Source of the DNA: HK1 sp965202875
GTDB taxonomy: Bacteria > Pseudomonadota > Gammaproteobacteria > HK1
Direction of reading: 5' to 3'
Length of the DNA: 64,000 nucleotides
Assembly (NCBI GenBank): GCA_965202875.1
Contig: OZ241870.1
Location: 4,464,001 to 4,528,000, forward strand
Below are positions 43,730-53,046 of this stretch, piece by piece. The notes beneath the pieces are model-generated. The model was given only the letters and a program-made list of their open reading frames with translations, had not been told where the DNA came from and did no database searches. Each line of letters starts with the position of its first letter. Within the stretch, counting starts at the first letter, position 1. Position numbers and translations under genes: made by a program.

Positions 43730-45784
43730 TCACCCGGCCCGCCGGATGCGCACGACGCGCTGGCCGATGTCCCGGAACGCGGCACGGATCTCGTCCGCGT
43801 CATCCGCCTGGAAGGCGTAGTCCGCCGCCCCCGGGGCGGCGTCGGTGCCCGCGCACGCCTGCAACACCGTGTTCTGGTGCGAATTGTCCACCCCCCGGAC
43901 AGCATCCGGGCTCAAGGACACGGTGTAGACCTCGATCCCCTCCCTGCGGGCTTCCGCGCACGAGGTCCTGAGCAGATCGTCGAGGAAATCCCGGCTTTTC
44001 CTCCGCAGGTCCGGGATCTGGTGGGCCAACAGCCCCGCCTCGGTGCTCGTGATGTGGTCCGTGTCCCCCCGGTGGCCGTCCGCCGGGGCGCCGGGGCCGT
44101 TCCTTCCGAGCGCCGAATACCCGGTCACGACCGCCGTCTCGAGGTTCGTGGAGGCCAGGGTCACCCCGCTGGTGAAGTCTCTCGACAGGCTGATCCTCTT
44201 GACCTCCGTCCCGTCGGCGGCCAAATCCACCCCCAGATGCACGGAGGCCCGCCCCGGGGTCTCGTGCCACGGGTCGGTTCCCCTCATCCCGTTGCCCCCG
44301 TCGGAGAGCAGGACCAGCACCTGCATCACGGACTCGTCCTTCTTCAGCTCGGATCCGCCTTTCGCGTCGTCCGGGTCCCCGGCGGGATCCCAGATGGCGT
44401 CCCATGCCGGGTGCAGCATCCGCCGCCCCCAGGTCACCCCCAGATGGGCCATCGTCCCTTCATCGGTCAGCTCCGCCTCGCGGATCCTCGCCAGCGCCTC
44501 GTCGAACCAGGTGTCCGTGGATTTCAGCGTGCGCGGCGGGATCATCCCGACCCGCGTGCACCCCTTGTTGGGGCCGCCCCCGCGGTTCCAGTCGTTGTCG
44601 CCCCGCAGGATCCCCGCCAAGCTGCCGGGGTCGCTGGAGGGCAGCCCCCGCACGCCCCTCACACGTTGCAGCTCGATGAACCGCCACATGGTCCCCGTCC
44701 ATTCCCCGCGCTTCGCATGCCGCCCGGTGTCGGGGTAGACGTAGGGCGGGAAGTACCGGTCCTCCGCGGTGTCGAGCGAGAGCCCGAAGCTCGCCTCGCG
44801 CCGCGTGGAGGAGTTCATCAGCCGGTCTTCGAGGCAGCCGCCCCACTGCTGCGCCTCCAGGCTCTGGTCCGCTCCCCGCTGGGTGAACCGGCTCGCGTCG
44901 ATCCACCCGTTCCGCTTCCAGCGCTTCTCCTGCCCGTCCGGGACCTTGACGCTGGTCGCCCAGGGGACGATCCCGACCTCCAGCTCCATGTCCGAACACA
45001 GGCGCTGGATGTTGCCGACCATCTCCGCGGCCACGTCCATCGTCACGTCGAGCCGGCGCGGCCACTGCTGCCGGGACGTGCCGGCCTGGCTGAGGGCGGC
45101 GTTCATGCTGCTCGTCACGTCGACGGCGAGCACGAGCTCCACCTTGTCCGAGATGCATTGCACCTTGCTCCTTCCCGTGCTCTTCTCCGGCAGGATCGCC
45201 TTGCCCCCGCTCCCCGGCGCGACCATCAGGGCCTGCACGACGTTCCGCCCGGGGAGGGTGGCCTCGAGATCGACCTGCACGGTCTGTCCGACCGGATCGC
45301 TGGTCATGTGTATCTGCAAGCTCTCGAGCGCCTTGCGGCGAGCGTCCGGCGGCAGGTCCAGCAGGTTGAGCCGGGCGTAACGCTCGGCCTCCCGGCGCAG
45401 CGCCGACTGGCTCACGCCCACACCCTCCGTGCGCATCTTCTGGGTCGCCGCGAGTCCGGCCGCGGCCGCCGCGTCCTCCATCCGCCTCTTCTCCGCCTTC
45501 AGGGTGACGTTCGCCACCGGCAGCGCGGTGGCCCCGACCAGCATGGCGGCCACCAGGACGCCGGGGACCCCGATCGCCGCACGGGTGTCCCGCCCCAACC
45601 GCGCCAGCAGGCCGGGCCTGCTCCCCTGGCCTACCCCCTTGCCGGGACGGGCCCGGCTCTCCCCCCGATCCCCGCTCCTGCGGGGAAGGCGGGCTCCCGC
45701 CGCCCGTGGCCTCCGGGCGCTCCGGTCGAGGCTGCGCGCTCCTGTGGGCGCGTGCGTGCACTCATGAGCCGTAGAGGTGTTCAT
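43730..45784 (-). CDS. tadG: TadG-like pilus protein with von Willebrand A domain
   Basis: A 684-residue protein with one membrane helix at about 72-92 after a long basic N-terminus, then a vWA domain beginning LVLAVDVTSSMN with the MIDAS D222-x-T-x-S226. Acidic and Asn/Ser patches later in the domain (VLLSDGGNGM) fit the second MIDAS loop. TadG proteins are minor envelope components of the Flp pilus. The ATG overlaps the tadE-like stop (ATGA). Confidence 0.85.
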   Translation of the reverse strand: MNTSTAHECTHAPTGARSLDRSARRPRAAGARLPRRSGDRGESRARPGKGVGQGSRPGLLARLGRDTRAAIGVPGVLVAAMLVGATALPVANVTLKAEKRRMEDAAAAAGLAATQKMRTEGVGVSQSALRREAERYARLNLLDLPPDARRKALESLQIHMTSDPVGQTVQVDLEATLPGRNVVQALMVAPGSGGKAILPEKSTGRSKVQCISDKVELVLAVDVTSSMNAALSQAGTSRQQWPRRLDVTMDVAAEMVGNIQRLCSDMELEVGIVPWATSVKVPDGQEKRWKRNGWIDASRFTQRGADQSLEAQQWGGCLEDRLMNSSTRREASFGLSLDTAEDRYFPPYVYPDTGRHAKRGEWTGTMWRFIELQRVRGVRGLPSSDPGSLAGILRGDNDWNRGGGPNKGCTRVGMIPPRTLKSTDTWFDEALARIREAELTDEGTMAHLGVTWGRRMLHPAWDAIWDPAGDPDDAKGGSELKKDESVMQVLVLLSDGGNGMRGTDPWHETPGRASVHLGVDLAADGTEVKRISLSRDFTSGVTLASTNLETAVVTGYSALGRNGPGAPADGHRGDTDHITSTEAGLLAHQIPDLRRKSRDFLDDLLRTSCAEARREGIEVYTVSLSPDAVRGVDNSHQNTVLQACAGTDAAPGAADYAFQADDADEIRAAFRDIGQRVVRIRRAG

Positions 45785-46464
45785 GACGTCGTCTCCGATG
45801 GGTCTGGCGTCCCGGGGGGCTGCGGCCGCCCGGTCGGCGCGGCCGGCGGCCGCGTTGCAGGTTGATTGAAGGGGATGGCTCTCATCCGGTAGATGACTTC
45901 GTCGAACAGGGCGTTCTGCGCGATCCCCGGGTTGGTGAGCCGCACGCAGAGCTGGGCGACGACGACGTCCGCGCCGCCGTCCAGGGTGATGCCGTCGGGG
46001 AGGGTCGGGGTGTTCCCCTCCTCGCCGAAGAAGTCGAACGTGCCGTCGCGCGGCGGGCAGTCGGCGTCGAGCGCGTTGGTGACGGTCGAGTCCCCGAGCG
46101 GGACCGAGACCACCCAGGGGATCGTGGAGGCACTGCCGGCGGCGGCGGCCTGGTGCAGCGCGGTCAGGCGGACGACCATCGCGTTTTCGGTACCGATCTC
46201 CGGGTCTCTCAGGACCCCCCCCAGCGCCTGGATCTCGGGGTATGCCAAGGGAGTGGCGGACTGGTTCGCCACGTAGTCCGCGATGACCTGGGCCATCCTC
46301 TGCGCCCCGGCCTGGGCGCGCTGGTAGGTGTAGACGTCCAGCACCATGGTGATGCTGGCCAGAAGCACGGAGACGAGGAACGCCAGCTCCAGGGTGACGC
46401 TGGCCCGCGGATCGCCCGGCAGGGCCTGCCACCGGCTCGACCGGGTGGGCCGGATCGCGGTCAT
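45781..46464 (-). CDS. tadE: TadE-like pseudopilin
   Basis: A 227-residue protein with a pseudopilin start A|SVTLELAFLVSVLLASITM (Glu at +5), periplasmic body and a Pro-rich end. CpaA would process it. It overlaps tadG and the upstream pseudopilin gene by ATGA. Confidence 0.78.
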   Translation of the reverse strand: MTAIRPTRSSRWQALPGDPRASVTLELAFLVSVLLASITMVLDVYTYQRAQAGAQRMAQVIADYVANQSATPLAYPEIQALGGVLRDPEIGTENAMVVRLTALHQAAAAGSASTIPWVVSVPLGDSTVTNALDADCPPRDGTFDFFGEEGNTPTLPDGITLDGGADVVVAQLCVRLTNPGIAQNALFDEVIYRMRAIPFNQPATRPPAAPTGRPQPPGTPDPSETTS

Positions 46465-47021
46465 GACGTGCCTCGGCCGTTGCGCGCGAACCCGACGGCG
46501 ACGGGCGGCCCCTTGGCTCCCCTCGAATCGGGAGCCGCGTTCGCGTACGCGGGATCGGGGAACAGCTTGTGCCAGATCGGCTCGTCCTTGAGGAACATCC
46601 GCACGAGGACGACGTCGTTGTCCTCCCCGCCCACCGCCCCACCGGTCCGGGGCGTGGGGGGATCGGCGGCGAGCGCGGAGGGGGTGGCGTAGGCCTGGAG
46701 CTCGATCACCCATTCGTCCGCGCAGCTTGCGGCGGGCCGGCCCAGGCTCTCCTTGACGGCATCGCAGAGCACGGTCTGCAGGTCGGTGTCGGTGGCGGGG
46801 GCGGTCTCCAGCACGGCCACGGCCTGCGCGGCGTCCCGGGCGGCCTGGGCGTAGGAGTCGGTGACGGTGATCTTCTGGACGAGCCCGGTGATCGGCATCA
46901 CGAGCCCGATGACCAGCAAGGTGAGGCCGGTCACCCCTTCCAGGGTGCCCGCCCCCGAGATGCGCGACCGGGGGCTGCGCCGGAGCGCCCGCCGGTCGGG
47001 CGATGTGGAGAGCCGTTTCAT
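46461..47021 (-). CDS. TadE/TadF-like pseudopilin
   Basis: A 186-residue protein with a basic leader and a hydrophobic stretch GTLEGVTGLTLLVIGLVMPI (Glu inside the helix start). First gene of the tadF-tadE-tadG transcript, 210 bp downstream of the promoter at 47231. TadE versus TadF cannot be separated. Confidence 0.65.
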   Translation of the reverse strand: MKRLSTSPDRRALRRSPRSRISGAGTLEGVTGLTLLVIGLVMPITGLVQKITVTDSYAQAARDAAQAVAVLETAPATDTDLQTVLCDAVKESLGRPAASCADEWVIELQAYATPSALAADPPTPRTGGAVGGEDNDVVLVRMFLKDEPIWHKLFPDPAYANAAPDSRGAKGPPVAVGFARNGRGTS

Positions 47022-47421
47022 GTCAACCCGTGCGCCGGCCGGTTCGGAATCCTCTTGCCGTCCCTTCCCGTCGTCGTCCCTTCCCGACCGGCCCGTGGCC
47101 TCCGATGCAGGCACAGGCCACGAGCGGAGAAGCCTTGCCGATGGACGTGGACACCGGAATACCCTCCGGATCGCACGCGCGACCGGAATCCTGCCGGAGA
47201 TCCCCCGGAAACCGTGACCATCCGATCCGAACGATAATCGCGGGCATTGGATTCGTCAATGGCCGGTCGAGACCATGCACCCGGGGCGTTGGCCGGTTCT
47301 TCCGTTGCGGCCTGCAATCCTGGCTGGACGACACTCGAATACCGGCAGCCGTTCCGCCCGATGCGCGGAGGCCGACGGACCGTGCCCCCTCCCGTCCGGC
47401 AGATCGGAAACGTGCGCTCCG
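47022..47421. other. Regulatory gap before the pseudopilin transcript
   Basis: 400 bp without a conserved frame; it holds the promoter at 47231-47259. Confidence 0.5.
47231..47259 (-). promoter_or_regulatory. Sigma-70 promoter of the tadF/E/G transcript
   Basis: TTGACG, 17-bp spacer, TATCGT on the minus strand: five of six and four of six matches at ideal spacing. Confidence 0.6.
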
Positions 47422-48603
47422 TCACCTCCTGCCCATCCCCTCCACCGGCGCGCCGATGGCGGTGGCGACCACGGCTTGCAGACCCCGGAGGTAGCGCTTG
47501 CCGGGGGGGCGGGGCTTCTTGCGCCCGTCCGCCTGCGTCCACAGGGACGGCTCGAAGGGGATGACGACGTCCGGGCGGCGTCCGGCCATGGCCTGCATGA
47601 CCTCTCTCGGGGTCAGGGACGCGCGGGGGCCCCGCGGATGGCATTCGACGAGGGTGGTGTTCTGCGGGTCCTCGAGCAGTGCGAGGAGGTGGGTCGCGTA
47701 CCCGATGCTGGCCAGGGTCGGCTCGTAGGCGAGGAGCCGGGCGTCGGCGGCCTCGAACGCCGCCATCTGCACGTCCGGCTCCGAGAGCCCGATGACCAGC
47801 ACCACCTGGGCCTGGTTCGCCAGCCCGTCCAGCAGGCGCTGGACGCTCCGGCCCGTCGGGGGCTCCTCGGGCGGGCTCTCCGGGGCGGGAAACGCCACCA
47901 GCCCCAGTCCCGGCTGCACCGGCACGGCCAGGCGCGCGTCGATCTCCGTGCGCGTCAGCGCCGGATCCGCGCTCCCCCCTTCCTCCTCGGCCTCGTCCTG
48001 CGCCTGGAGCTCCGCTTCGAGCCGGAACAGGGTCGCGTCCAGGGCCAGGTTGGGCCGGGTCCCGGTCAGGTTCCGCGCCCGCCCGGCGATCGGGTCGAGG
48101 TCCACGCAGAGCACCGTCCGTCCGGCATGGGCAATCCCCCGGGCGATGGTCAGGGCGAGCGAGGAGAGCCCCAGCCCCGCGGTTCCGCTGCACGCCACCA
48201 CCCTGCCCGCGTGCTGGCGGGGCGGGGCGTCCGGATCCGCGAGGGCCATGGTGGCCGCCTCCCGGGCGGACGCCGCGCTCAGGGGCTTGGCCAGGTAGTC
48301 CGTGGCGCCGGCCCGGTAGCAGGCGCGCACGGCCTGGGCGCTGTCGTCGGCGGCGATGACGATGAGGAGGGTGTCGGGGTGGATGATCCCCCGCAGCAGG
48401 CGCGTGGCCTCGGGGGCCGGCACGTCCGCGCCTTCCAGATCCGCCAGGAGGGCCTTCGGTCCGGGCTCCCGGGCCACCGTCTCGAGCATCTCCCGGAACG
48501 GCGCCCGGTCCACCCGGGCGTCCAGGCTGGACAGCCCCTTGCGCAGCGCGAGGCAGGTCGCCGCGTCCCTCCCGAAGCCCCGGACCTCCGGGCTCTCAGC
48601 CAC
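47422..48603 (-). CDS. cpaE: CpaE/TadZ-like localisation ATPase (copy 2)
   Basis: A 393-residue protein with a receiver-like N-terminal domain (ALLADLEGADV, GATDYLAKPLS) and a ParA/MinD-like ATPase domain whose P-loop is degenerate (CSGTAGLGLSSLA). An acidic insert (QAQDEAEEEGG) is present. It lies 32 bp after the small lipoprotein gene. Distinct from copy 1 in length and sequence. Confidence 0.8.
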   Translation of the reverse strand: MAESPEVRGFGRDAATCLALRKGLSSLDARVDRAPFREMLETVAREPGPKALLADLEGADVPAPEATRLLRGIIHPDTLLIVIAADDSAQAVRACYRAGATDYLAKPLSAASAREAATMALADPDAPPRQHAGRVVACSGTAGLGLSSLALTIARGIAHAGRTVLCVDLDPIAGRARNLTGTRPNLALDATLFRLEAELQAQDEAEEEGGSADPALTRTEIDARLAVPVQPGLGLVAFPAPESPPEEPPTGRSVQRLLDGLANQAQVVLVIGLSEPDVQMAAFEAADARLLAYEPTLASIGYATHLLALLEDPQNTTLVECHPRGPRASLTPREVMQAMAGRRPDVVIPFEPSLWTQADGRKKPRPPGKRYLRGLQAVVATAIGAPVEGMGRR

Positions 48604-48635
48604 CGGTCATCCTTGAAACCTCGTGGACTCCCGTC

Positions 48636-48998
48636 CTACAGGGATTCCTGGACGACCTTCTCCAGTTGCGCCGCCTCGCGTGTCTCCCATGCCTCCAACG
48701 CCCTGATCGCCCGCGGGTCCGACCTCGGCGCCACGGCCGGCTCGGGGGGACAGACGTCGCGCGGCCTCCGGTTGCAGGCCCGGGCCGCCGCCTGCCGGGT
48801 CCGGGCTTCGGCCACCACCCCCGAGACCCGCTCCCCGATGGCGGTCGCGGTCGCGTTGAAGGGATTCATGAACGGGTCCTGCACCGCCAGCGGCTGCGTG
48901 CAGCCGGCGAGCAGCAGGCCGGCGGCCAGCACGACGGAGCTCCCGATCCTCCGGCGCCCGCGTTGCTTGCGCTTCACGTCCATTCCATCGACTCGCAT
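48636..48998 (-). CDS. Small lipoprotein of the Tad locus
   Basis: A 120-residue lipoprotein: lipobox LLLAGC after a basic n-region (KRKQRGRRRIG), mature part Arg/Ala/Glu-rich with two Cys. AGAGGA lies 8 nt before the ATG at 48998. Position between the secretin and cpaE fits a CpaD-like secretin partner, but sequence similarity to CpaD is not evident. Confidence 0.65.
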   Translation of the reverse strand: MRVDGMDVKRKQRGRRRIGSSVVLAAGLLLAGCTQPLAVQDPFMNPFNATATAIGERVSGVVAEARTRQAAARACNRRPRDVCPPEPAVAPRSDPRAIRALEAWETREAAQLEKVVQESL

Positions 48999-49089
48999 GG
49001 GACTGTTCCTCTGTGGTCCGCGCCGCTTCGCCGGGCGCCGGCGGTTCCACGATGCCGGAACCACGGGGCGGGCGGGGAGCGGTCGCGCC

Positions 49090-51201
49090 TCACACGTAGT
49101 AGCCGTTGACCGTCCGGCCCAGGGGGGCCGGCGCTTCTCCTTCCTCCGGGATCTCGTCGGGGTGGACCAGCCGTGCGGTCACCGTGATGATCAGCTCGCG
49201 CTCCTCCGCGCTCGTCAGGGTCTGCCCGAACAGCAGGCCGACCGCCGGCAGATCCTTCAGCATCGGGACGCCCGACTCGCTCCGCTCGCTGCTGGTGCTG
49301 AACAGCCCCGCGATGACGAAGGACTCCCCGTTGCCGACCTCCACGGTGGTGCGGGCCTTGCGGGCGGCCAGGAACGGCAGGGAACGGTTCGTCGTCCTCG
49401 ATTCGTCCTCTTCCTTGACCTCCGCCCTGACGCTGATCCCGATGCGGTCCTCGCTGATGACGGTGGGGACGAACCCCAGGATCACGCCCAGCTCCCGGTA
49501 GGTGTATTCCAGGCGATCGTCCTTCTCGCCCGACAGCACCGGGATCTCCCCCCCGGCGTGGAAGCTCGCCTCCTCTCCCGACAGCGCCGTCAGGGTCGGC
49601 TGGGCCAGCACGTTCGCGAGGCCCGCACTCGCGAGCGCCTGGATCAGGGCGTCGAACCTGAAGGCTCCGATCTCCGCATGGCCCGTGACGTCGAGCGCCG
49701 ATATGGAGTTGAGCAGATTGTTCCCGAAGGTGCCGGCGACGGCGCCCGGGAACGGCGTCCCGATCGTGAGCCTGCGGGGGTCGGCAGGAAGCCTGTCGAG
49801 ACGCGAGGCCCCCCAGTTGATCCCGAGCCGTTCGCTGATGTTGCGCTGGACTTCGGCGATCTGGACTTCGAGCTCGACCTGCAGCGGCCCTTCCACCTGC
49901 ATCGCGTCGTCGAGGGCCACTCCTTGCGGCACCGCGCCCGCCACCCGCTTCAGCACCCATTGCGCCGTCTCCGGGGAGGGCACGGCGCCCCGGATGCTGA
50001 TCGCGTAGGGGAGTCCGACCGCCTTCAGGCGCCTTCCCTCGTCCAGCGTGTCCAGCACCGCCTGGACGGGCGCCGGGTCCTGGACGACGGTGAGCGTGGT
50101 ATGGACCCGCACCCCGCTTTCCAGATCGATCCCGATCTGGGTCTGGCCGGGTCCCAGGGCCAGGACGTAGAGCGCGTTCGGCGCCGTGAGCCTCACGTCG
50201 ACCACGTCGTCGCGGACCACCACCACCGCCGTCGCGCGCTCGGCCAGGGTGATGGAGCGGGTCTGGCCCAGGAACAACCGCACGGGCGCCGGGGCCGGCG
50301 GAGCGGGCCGCGCCGGCCCCGGCAGCCCGAGCCAGTGGAGCCTCGGCATCCATGGGCCGGCCTCCGGCCCGGCCGGGGCCGGCAAGGCATCGGCTTCACC
50401 GCCCGGAACCAGCCGGAACGCCGGGGGAGAGCGCCCGCCCTGCGAGCGGGAGGCCGGTTCTCCGATCAGCCGTTCGAGCCGGCGCTTGTCCCCGCGCAGC
50501 CAGAATTCGTCCGGCCGGCTCGCCAGCAGGCTCCGTGCTCCCCCGAGGTCTCCGTGCCGGGCCCGCATGGCGACCGCGTTGGCCCATAGCACGGGGTCCG
50601 CCGGCGAGGCCGCGAGCGCCTTGCGCATGGCCTCGCCGGCGCCCGGCCGATCGCCCGCGTGGTCCCTGACGATGGCCATGAGTCCCCACGCCGCTCCCAT
50701 TCCCCGGGGGGGAGGGTCGAGTCCTTCGACGTCCCGGAGGGCGTCCGCGAGCGTCTCCCCGGCCGCGTTCCAGCGTCCGACGGGAGGCCCGTGCCGATCG
50801 TCTTCCGCGTTGGTGTCTCCACCGAGAAGCTGGCTCCGGGCGATCCCGATCCGGGCCTCCAGCAACATGTCCGGGCGGTCCCGGCTGCGGGCCTCCGCCT
50901 TCCCGAACGCGATGAACGCCTGCCGCCACTCCCCGGCCGCGAGGTGGATCCGCCCGAGCCCGAGATGCGGCTCCGGCGCCGGATTGACCTGCTCGGCGAG
51001 GGCGCGGTAGAGGCGTTGCGCGGTGTCGAGCCGACCGGTGCGCAGAGCGGCCCGGGCGATGGGCAGGCCCCGGTCCAGGATCTCCTGCCGATCCGGCGGA
51101 TCGCCGAGAAACGGCCCGCCGGCGCAGCCGGCCAGGACGACCGGGACGGCCAGGACAGCCACCGCCCGCCCGATCCATCCGTCTTCGCGTTCCCGGGCCA
51201 T
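49090..51201 (-). CDS. rcpA: TPR lipoprotein fused to RcpA/CpaC secretin
   Basis: The N-terminal third (about 20-270) is a lipoprotein (lipobox VVLAGC) with TPR-like helices typical of TadD. The remainder is a CpaC secretin: the N-domain RLFLGQTRSITLAE, then LELEVQIAEVQRN-type, NVLAQPTLTALSGEEASFHA and GGEIPVL. So the pilotin-like TPR protein and outer-membrane channel are one chain of about 703 residues. ATG 51201 is chosen for the signal peptide; 51231 and further upstream are possible. Confidence 0.85.
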   Translation of the reverse strand: MAREREDGWIGRAVAVLAVPVVLAGCAGGPFLGDPPDRQEILDRGLPIARAALRTGRLDTAQRLYRALAEQVNPAPEPHLGLGRIHLAAGEWRQAFIAFGKAEARSRDRPDMLLEARIGIARSQLLGGDTNAEDDRHGPPVGRWNAAGETLADALRDVEGLDPPPRGMGAAWGLMAIVRDHAGDRPGAGEAMRKALAASPADPVLWANAVAMRARHGDLGGARSLLASRPDEFWLRGDKRRLERLIGEPASRSQGGRSPPAFRLVPGGEADALPAPAGPEAGPWMPRLHWLGLPGPARPAPPAPAPVRLFLGQTRSITLAERATAVVVVRDDVVDVRLTAPNALYVLALGPGQTQIGIDLESGVRVHTTLTVVQDPAPVQAVLDTLDEGRRLKAVGLPYAISIRGAVPSPETAQWVLKRVAGAVPQGVALDDAMQVEGPLQVELEVQIAEVQRNISERLGINWGASRLDRLPADPRRLTIGTPFPGAVAGTFGNNLLNSISALDVTGHAEIGAFRFDALIQALASAGLANVLAQPTLTALSGEEASFHAGGEIPVLSGEKDDRLEYTYRELGVILGFVPTVISEDRIGISVRAEVKEEDESRTTNRSLPFLAARKARTTVEVGNGESFVIAGLFSTSSERSESGVPMLKDLPAVGLLFGQTLTSAEERELIITVTARLVHPDEIPEEGEAPAPLGRTVNGYYV

Positions 51202-51472
51202 GCCCCGGGGAAGGAGCGGGAATCCCTGCATTTCGTCGTTCCCGTTGCCGAAACGGACCGGCTCTGCGAGCATCCGCCCCGGTGCGGGCGGTCCGGCCGC
51301 CGCAACGCCGGTCAAGCCCGCCTGCCGCCGGCGGCGCGGCCCGCCGCATCGCCTCCCGGCCTTTTCGGCGCCGGAGTATGCCATACTTCAACATGTTGCA
51401 CGCGGTTTGGGAAGAAATGTCTCACCTTCCGTCATGGGCAATGAGCTCGCGGCCCCGGCAAGGAGGTGCTGC

Positions 51473-51925
51473 ATGACGTTTCCGCTGCCCCTGGCCCTGG
51501 GCGCGTGCGTCCTGCTGCTGGCCGGCGTGGTCACCGATTGCGCGGCCCGGGTGGTCCCGAACGCCCTCCCCGTCGCCCTGGGGGGTCTGTTCGCCGCGGC
51601 CTGGGTCTGGACCGGTTTTCCTGCGGGCGCCCTGCCCCACGTCGTGATCGCCGCCATCGCCTTCCTTCTTCTTCTCGCGGGGTTCCTGCTGGGGCATTGC
51701 GGGGGCGGAGACGTGAAGCTCGCCACGGCGACGGTGCTCTGGGTGGAGCCGCGGCAGTGGACGGCGTACTGTCTGGGGTTCGCCCTCCTCTCCCTGCTGA
51801 TGGCCCTGTGGGCCGCGCTTCCGCTCCCCGCCTCGCGGCGGCGCCGGCGCGAGCTTCCCTTCGCCGTGGCGATTGCCCTGCCCGCGGTGGGGGTCCTGCT
51901 GGCGGCGCCTCTGGGCGTCCTGTAG
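51473..51925 (+). CDS. cpaA: CpaA/TadV prepilin peptidase
   Basis: A 150-residue A24-family aspartyl peptidase with four to five membrane helices. Catalytic Asp22 (VTDCAARVVPN) and Asp80 (GGGDVKLA) are in place. It cleaves Flp, TadE-type and perhaps the other prepilins. AAGGAGGT lies 5 nt upstream of the ATG. First gene of the plus-strand half, divergent from rcpA. Confidence 0.93.
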   Translation: MTFPLPLALGACVLLLAGVVTDCAARVVPNALPVALGGLFAAAWVWTGFPAGALPHVVIAAIAFLLLLAGFLLGHCGGGDVKLATATVLWVEPRQWTAYCLGFALLSLLMALWAALPLPASRRRRRELPFAVAIALPAVGVLLAAPLGVL

Positions 51926-51937
51926 AGGGAGCCGCCC

Positions 51938-52954
51938 ATGCGCCGTTACTGGGCCATCGTCGCTCTCCTGGTCGCCGCCGTCCTCCTCGTGACCCTGGCC
52001 ATCACTTACGGACTCCTCAACCTGGGCCGCCCTTCCCAGCCCACGCCCGAGCCCATCGCGGACGCGCCCCCCGCGCCCGAAGTCGTGGCGCCGGAGACGA
52101 AGCGGATGTTGGTCGCGGCCCGCTACCTCGCCGTCGGCGCCCTCCTCGGTGAGGCCGACGTCGTCTCCGAGCCGCTGGAGGTCGGCCGGATCCCGGCAGG
52201 CGCGATCCCCGGGTCCGACGACGACGACATCCTCGGCACTGCGGTGCGCGTCCCCATCGACGCGGGCACGCCCGTGCTGTCCACCGATCTGGTGCATCCC
52301 GGGGCGCGCGGCTTCCTGTCCCTCATCCTCTCCCCCGGCATGAGGGCGGTGTCCGTGCACATCGGTCCGGCGACCCGACATGCCGGCCTCATCGATCCCG
52401 GAGACCGGGTGGACGTCATCTTCACCGCGAGCGCGCCATCCCTGGAGCGGTTCGAGGTGGACGAGCTCGTCCCGGCGACGGGCGGGGCCCGGCTGAGCCG
52501 GACGGTGTTCGAGGACCTCCGGGTGCTCGCCATCGACCGCACGGTGCGTCCCCCGGCCGTCGGCGGCGAGGAGCCTCCCGACCAGCGCCAGGAAATCGCC
52601 ACCGCCACGCTGGAGGTCTCTCCCGCCCAGGCGCCCGCCCTGGTCCACGCCGGTCGGGAGGGCGAGCTCGCCCTGGTGGTGCGGGCCGCACGATCCGCGC
52701 CGGATCCGGCCCCGCCCCCGTCGGTGGCGCACCTCCAGGGGCTGCTCCTGCCGGACGCCAGACCGGCGAGCCCTCCTCCCCCTCCTTCCCCTCCTCTCAT
52801 GGCGCTCCCCAGGACGGTGACGATCTACCGCCCCGACTCCGAGGCCGAGGTGAAGTTCCCCGACGTCGGCCCGCCCGAGACGACCTGGACTTCGGCCCGC
52901 ATTCCGTCCCCGCCGCTTCCCTCTCCGGACCTGCCCCCGGAGGAGCCGTCATGA
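51938..52954 (+). CDS. cpaB: CpaB/RcpC Flp pilus assembly protein
   Basis: A 338-residue protein with an N-terminal membrane helix (about 6-27) and an SAF domain (LVAARYLAVGALLGEADV, VRVPIDAGTPVLSTDL), then a RcpC-type region (MRAVSVHIGPATR, DPGDRVDVIF). The C-terminus is Pro/Ser-rich. It interacts with the secretin in the periplasm. Follows cpaA by 12 bp; its stop overlaps an ATG (52951-52954). Confidence 0.92.
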   Translation: MRRYWAIVALLVAAVLLVTLAITYGLLNLGRPSQPTPEPIADAPPAPEVVAPETKRMLVAARYLAVGALLGEADVVSEPLEVGRIPAGAIPGSDDDDILGTAVRVPIDAGTPVLSTDLVHPGARGFLSLILSPGMRAVSVHIGPATRHAGLIDPGDRVDVIFTASAPSLERFEVDELVPATGGARLSRTVFEDLRVLAIDRTVRPPAVGGEEPPDQRQEIATATLEVSPAQAPALVHAGREGELALVVRAARSAPDPAPPPSVAHLQGLLLPDARPASPPPPPSPPLMALPRTVTIYRPDSEAEVKFPDVGPPETTWTSARIPSPPLPSPDLPPEEPS

Positions 52955-53046
52955 TTCCCGGAGCGGGGATTCTTTCGACCTTCACGCCGGCCGGCGCCGC
53001 CGGACGCCCGGTATCGGCTCGAACAAGAGGCACCCCGAGGCCGTGA
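52951..53046 (+). CDS. 31-codon bridging ORF between cpaB and the SPOR-like gene
   Basis: It starts in an ATGA overlap with the cpaB stop and ends in a GTGA overlap with the next start. Its opening (ATGATTCCCGG) and context (GAGGAGCCGTC) echo the next gene's GTGATCCGTC preceded by GAGGCCG. Same architecture as the bridging ORFs at 2790 and 10809. Confidence 0.35.
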   Translation: MIPGAGILSTFTPAGAAGRPVSARTRGTPRP

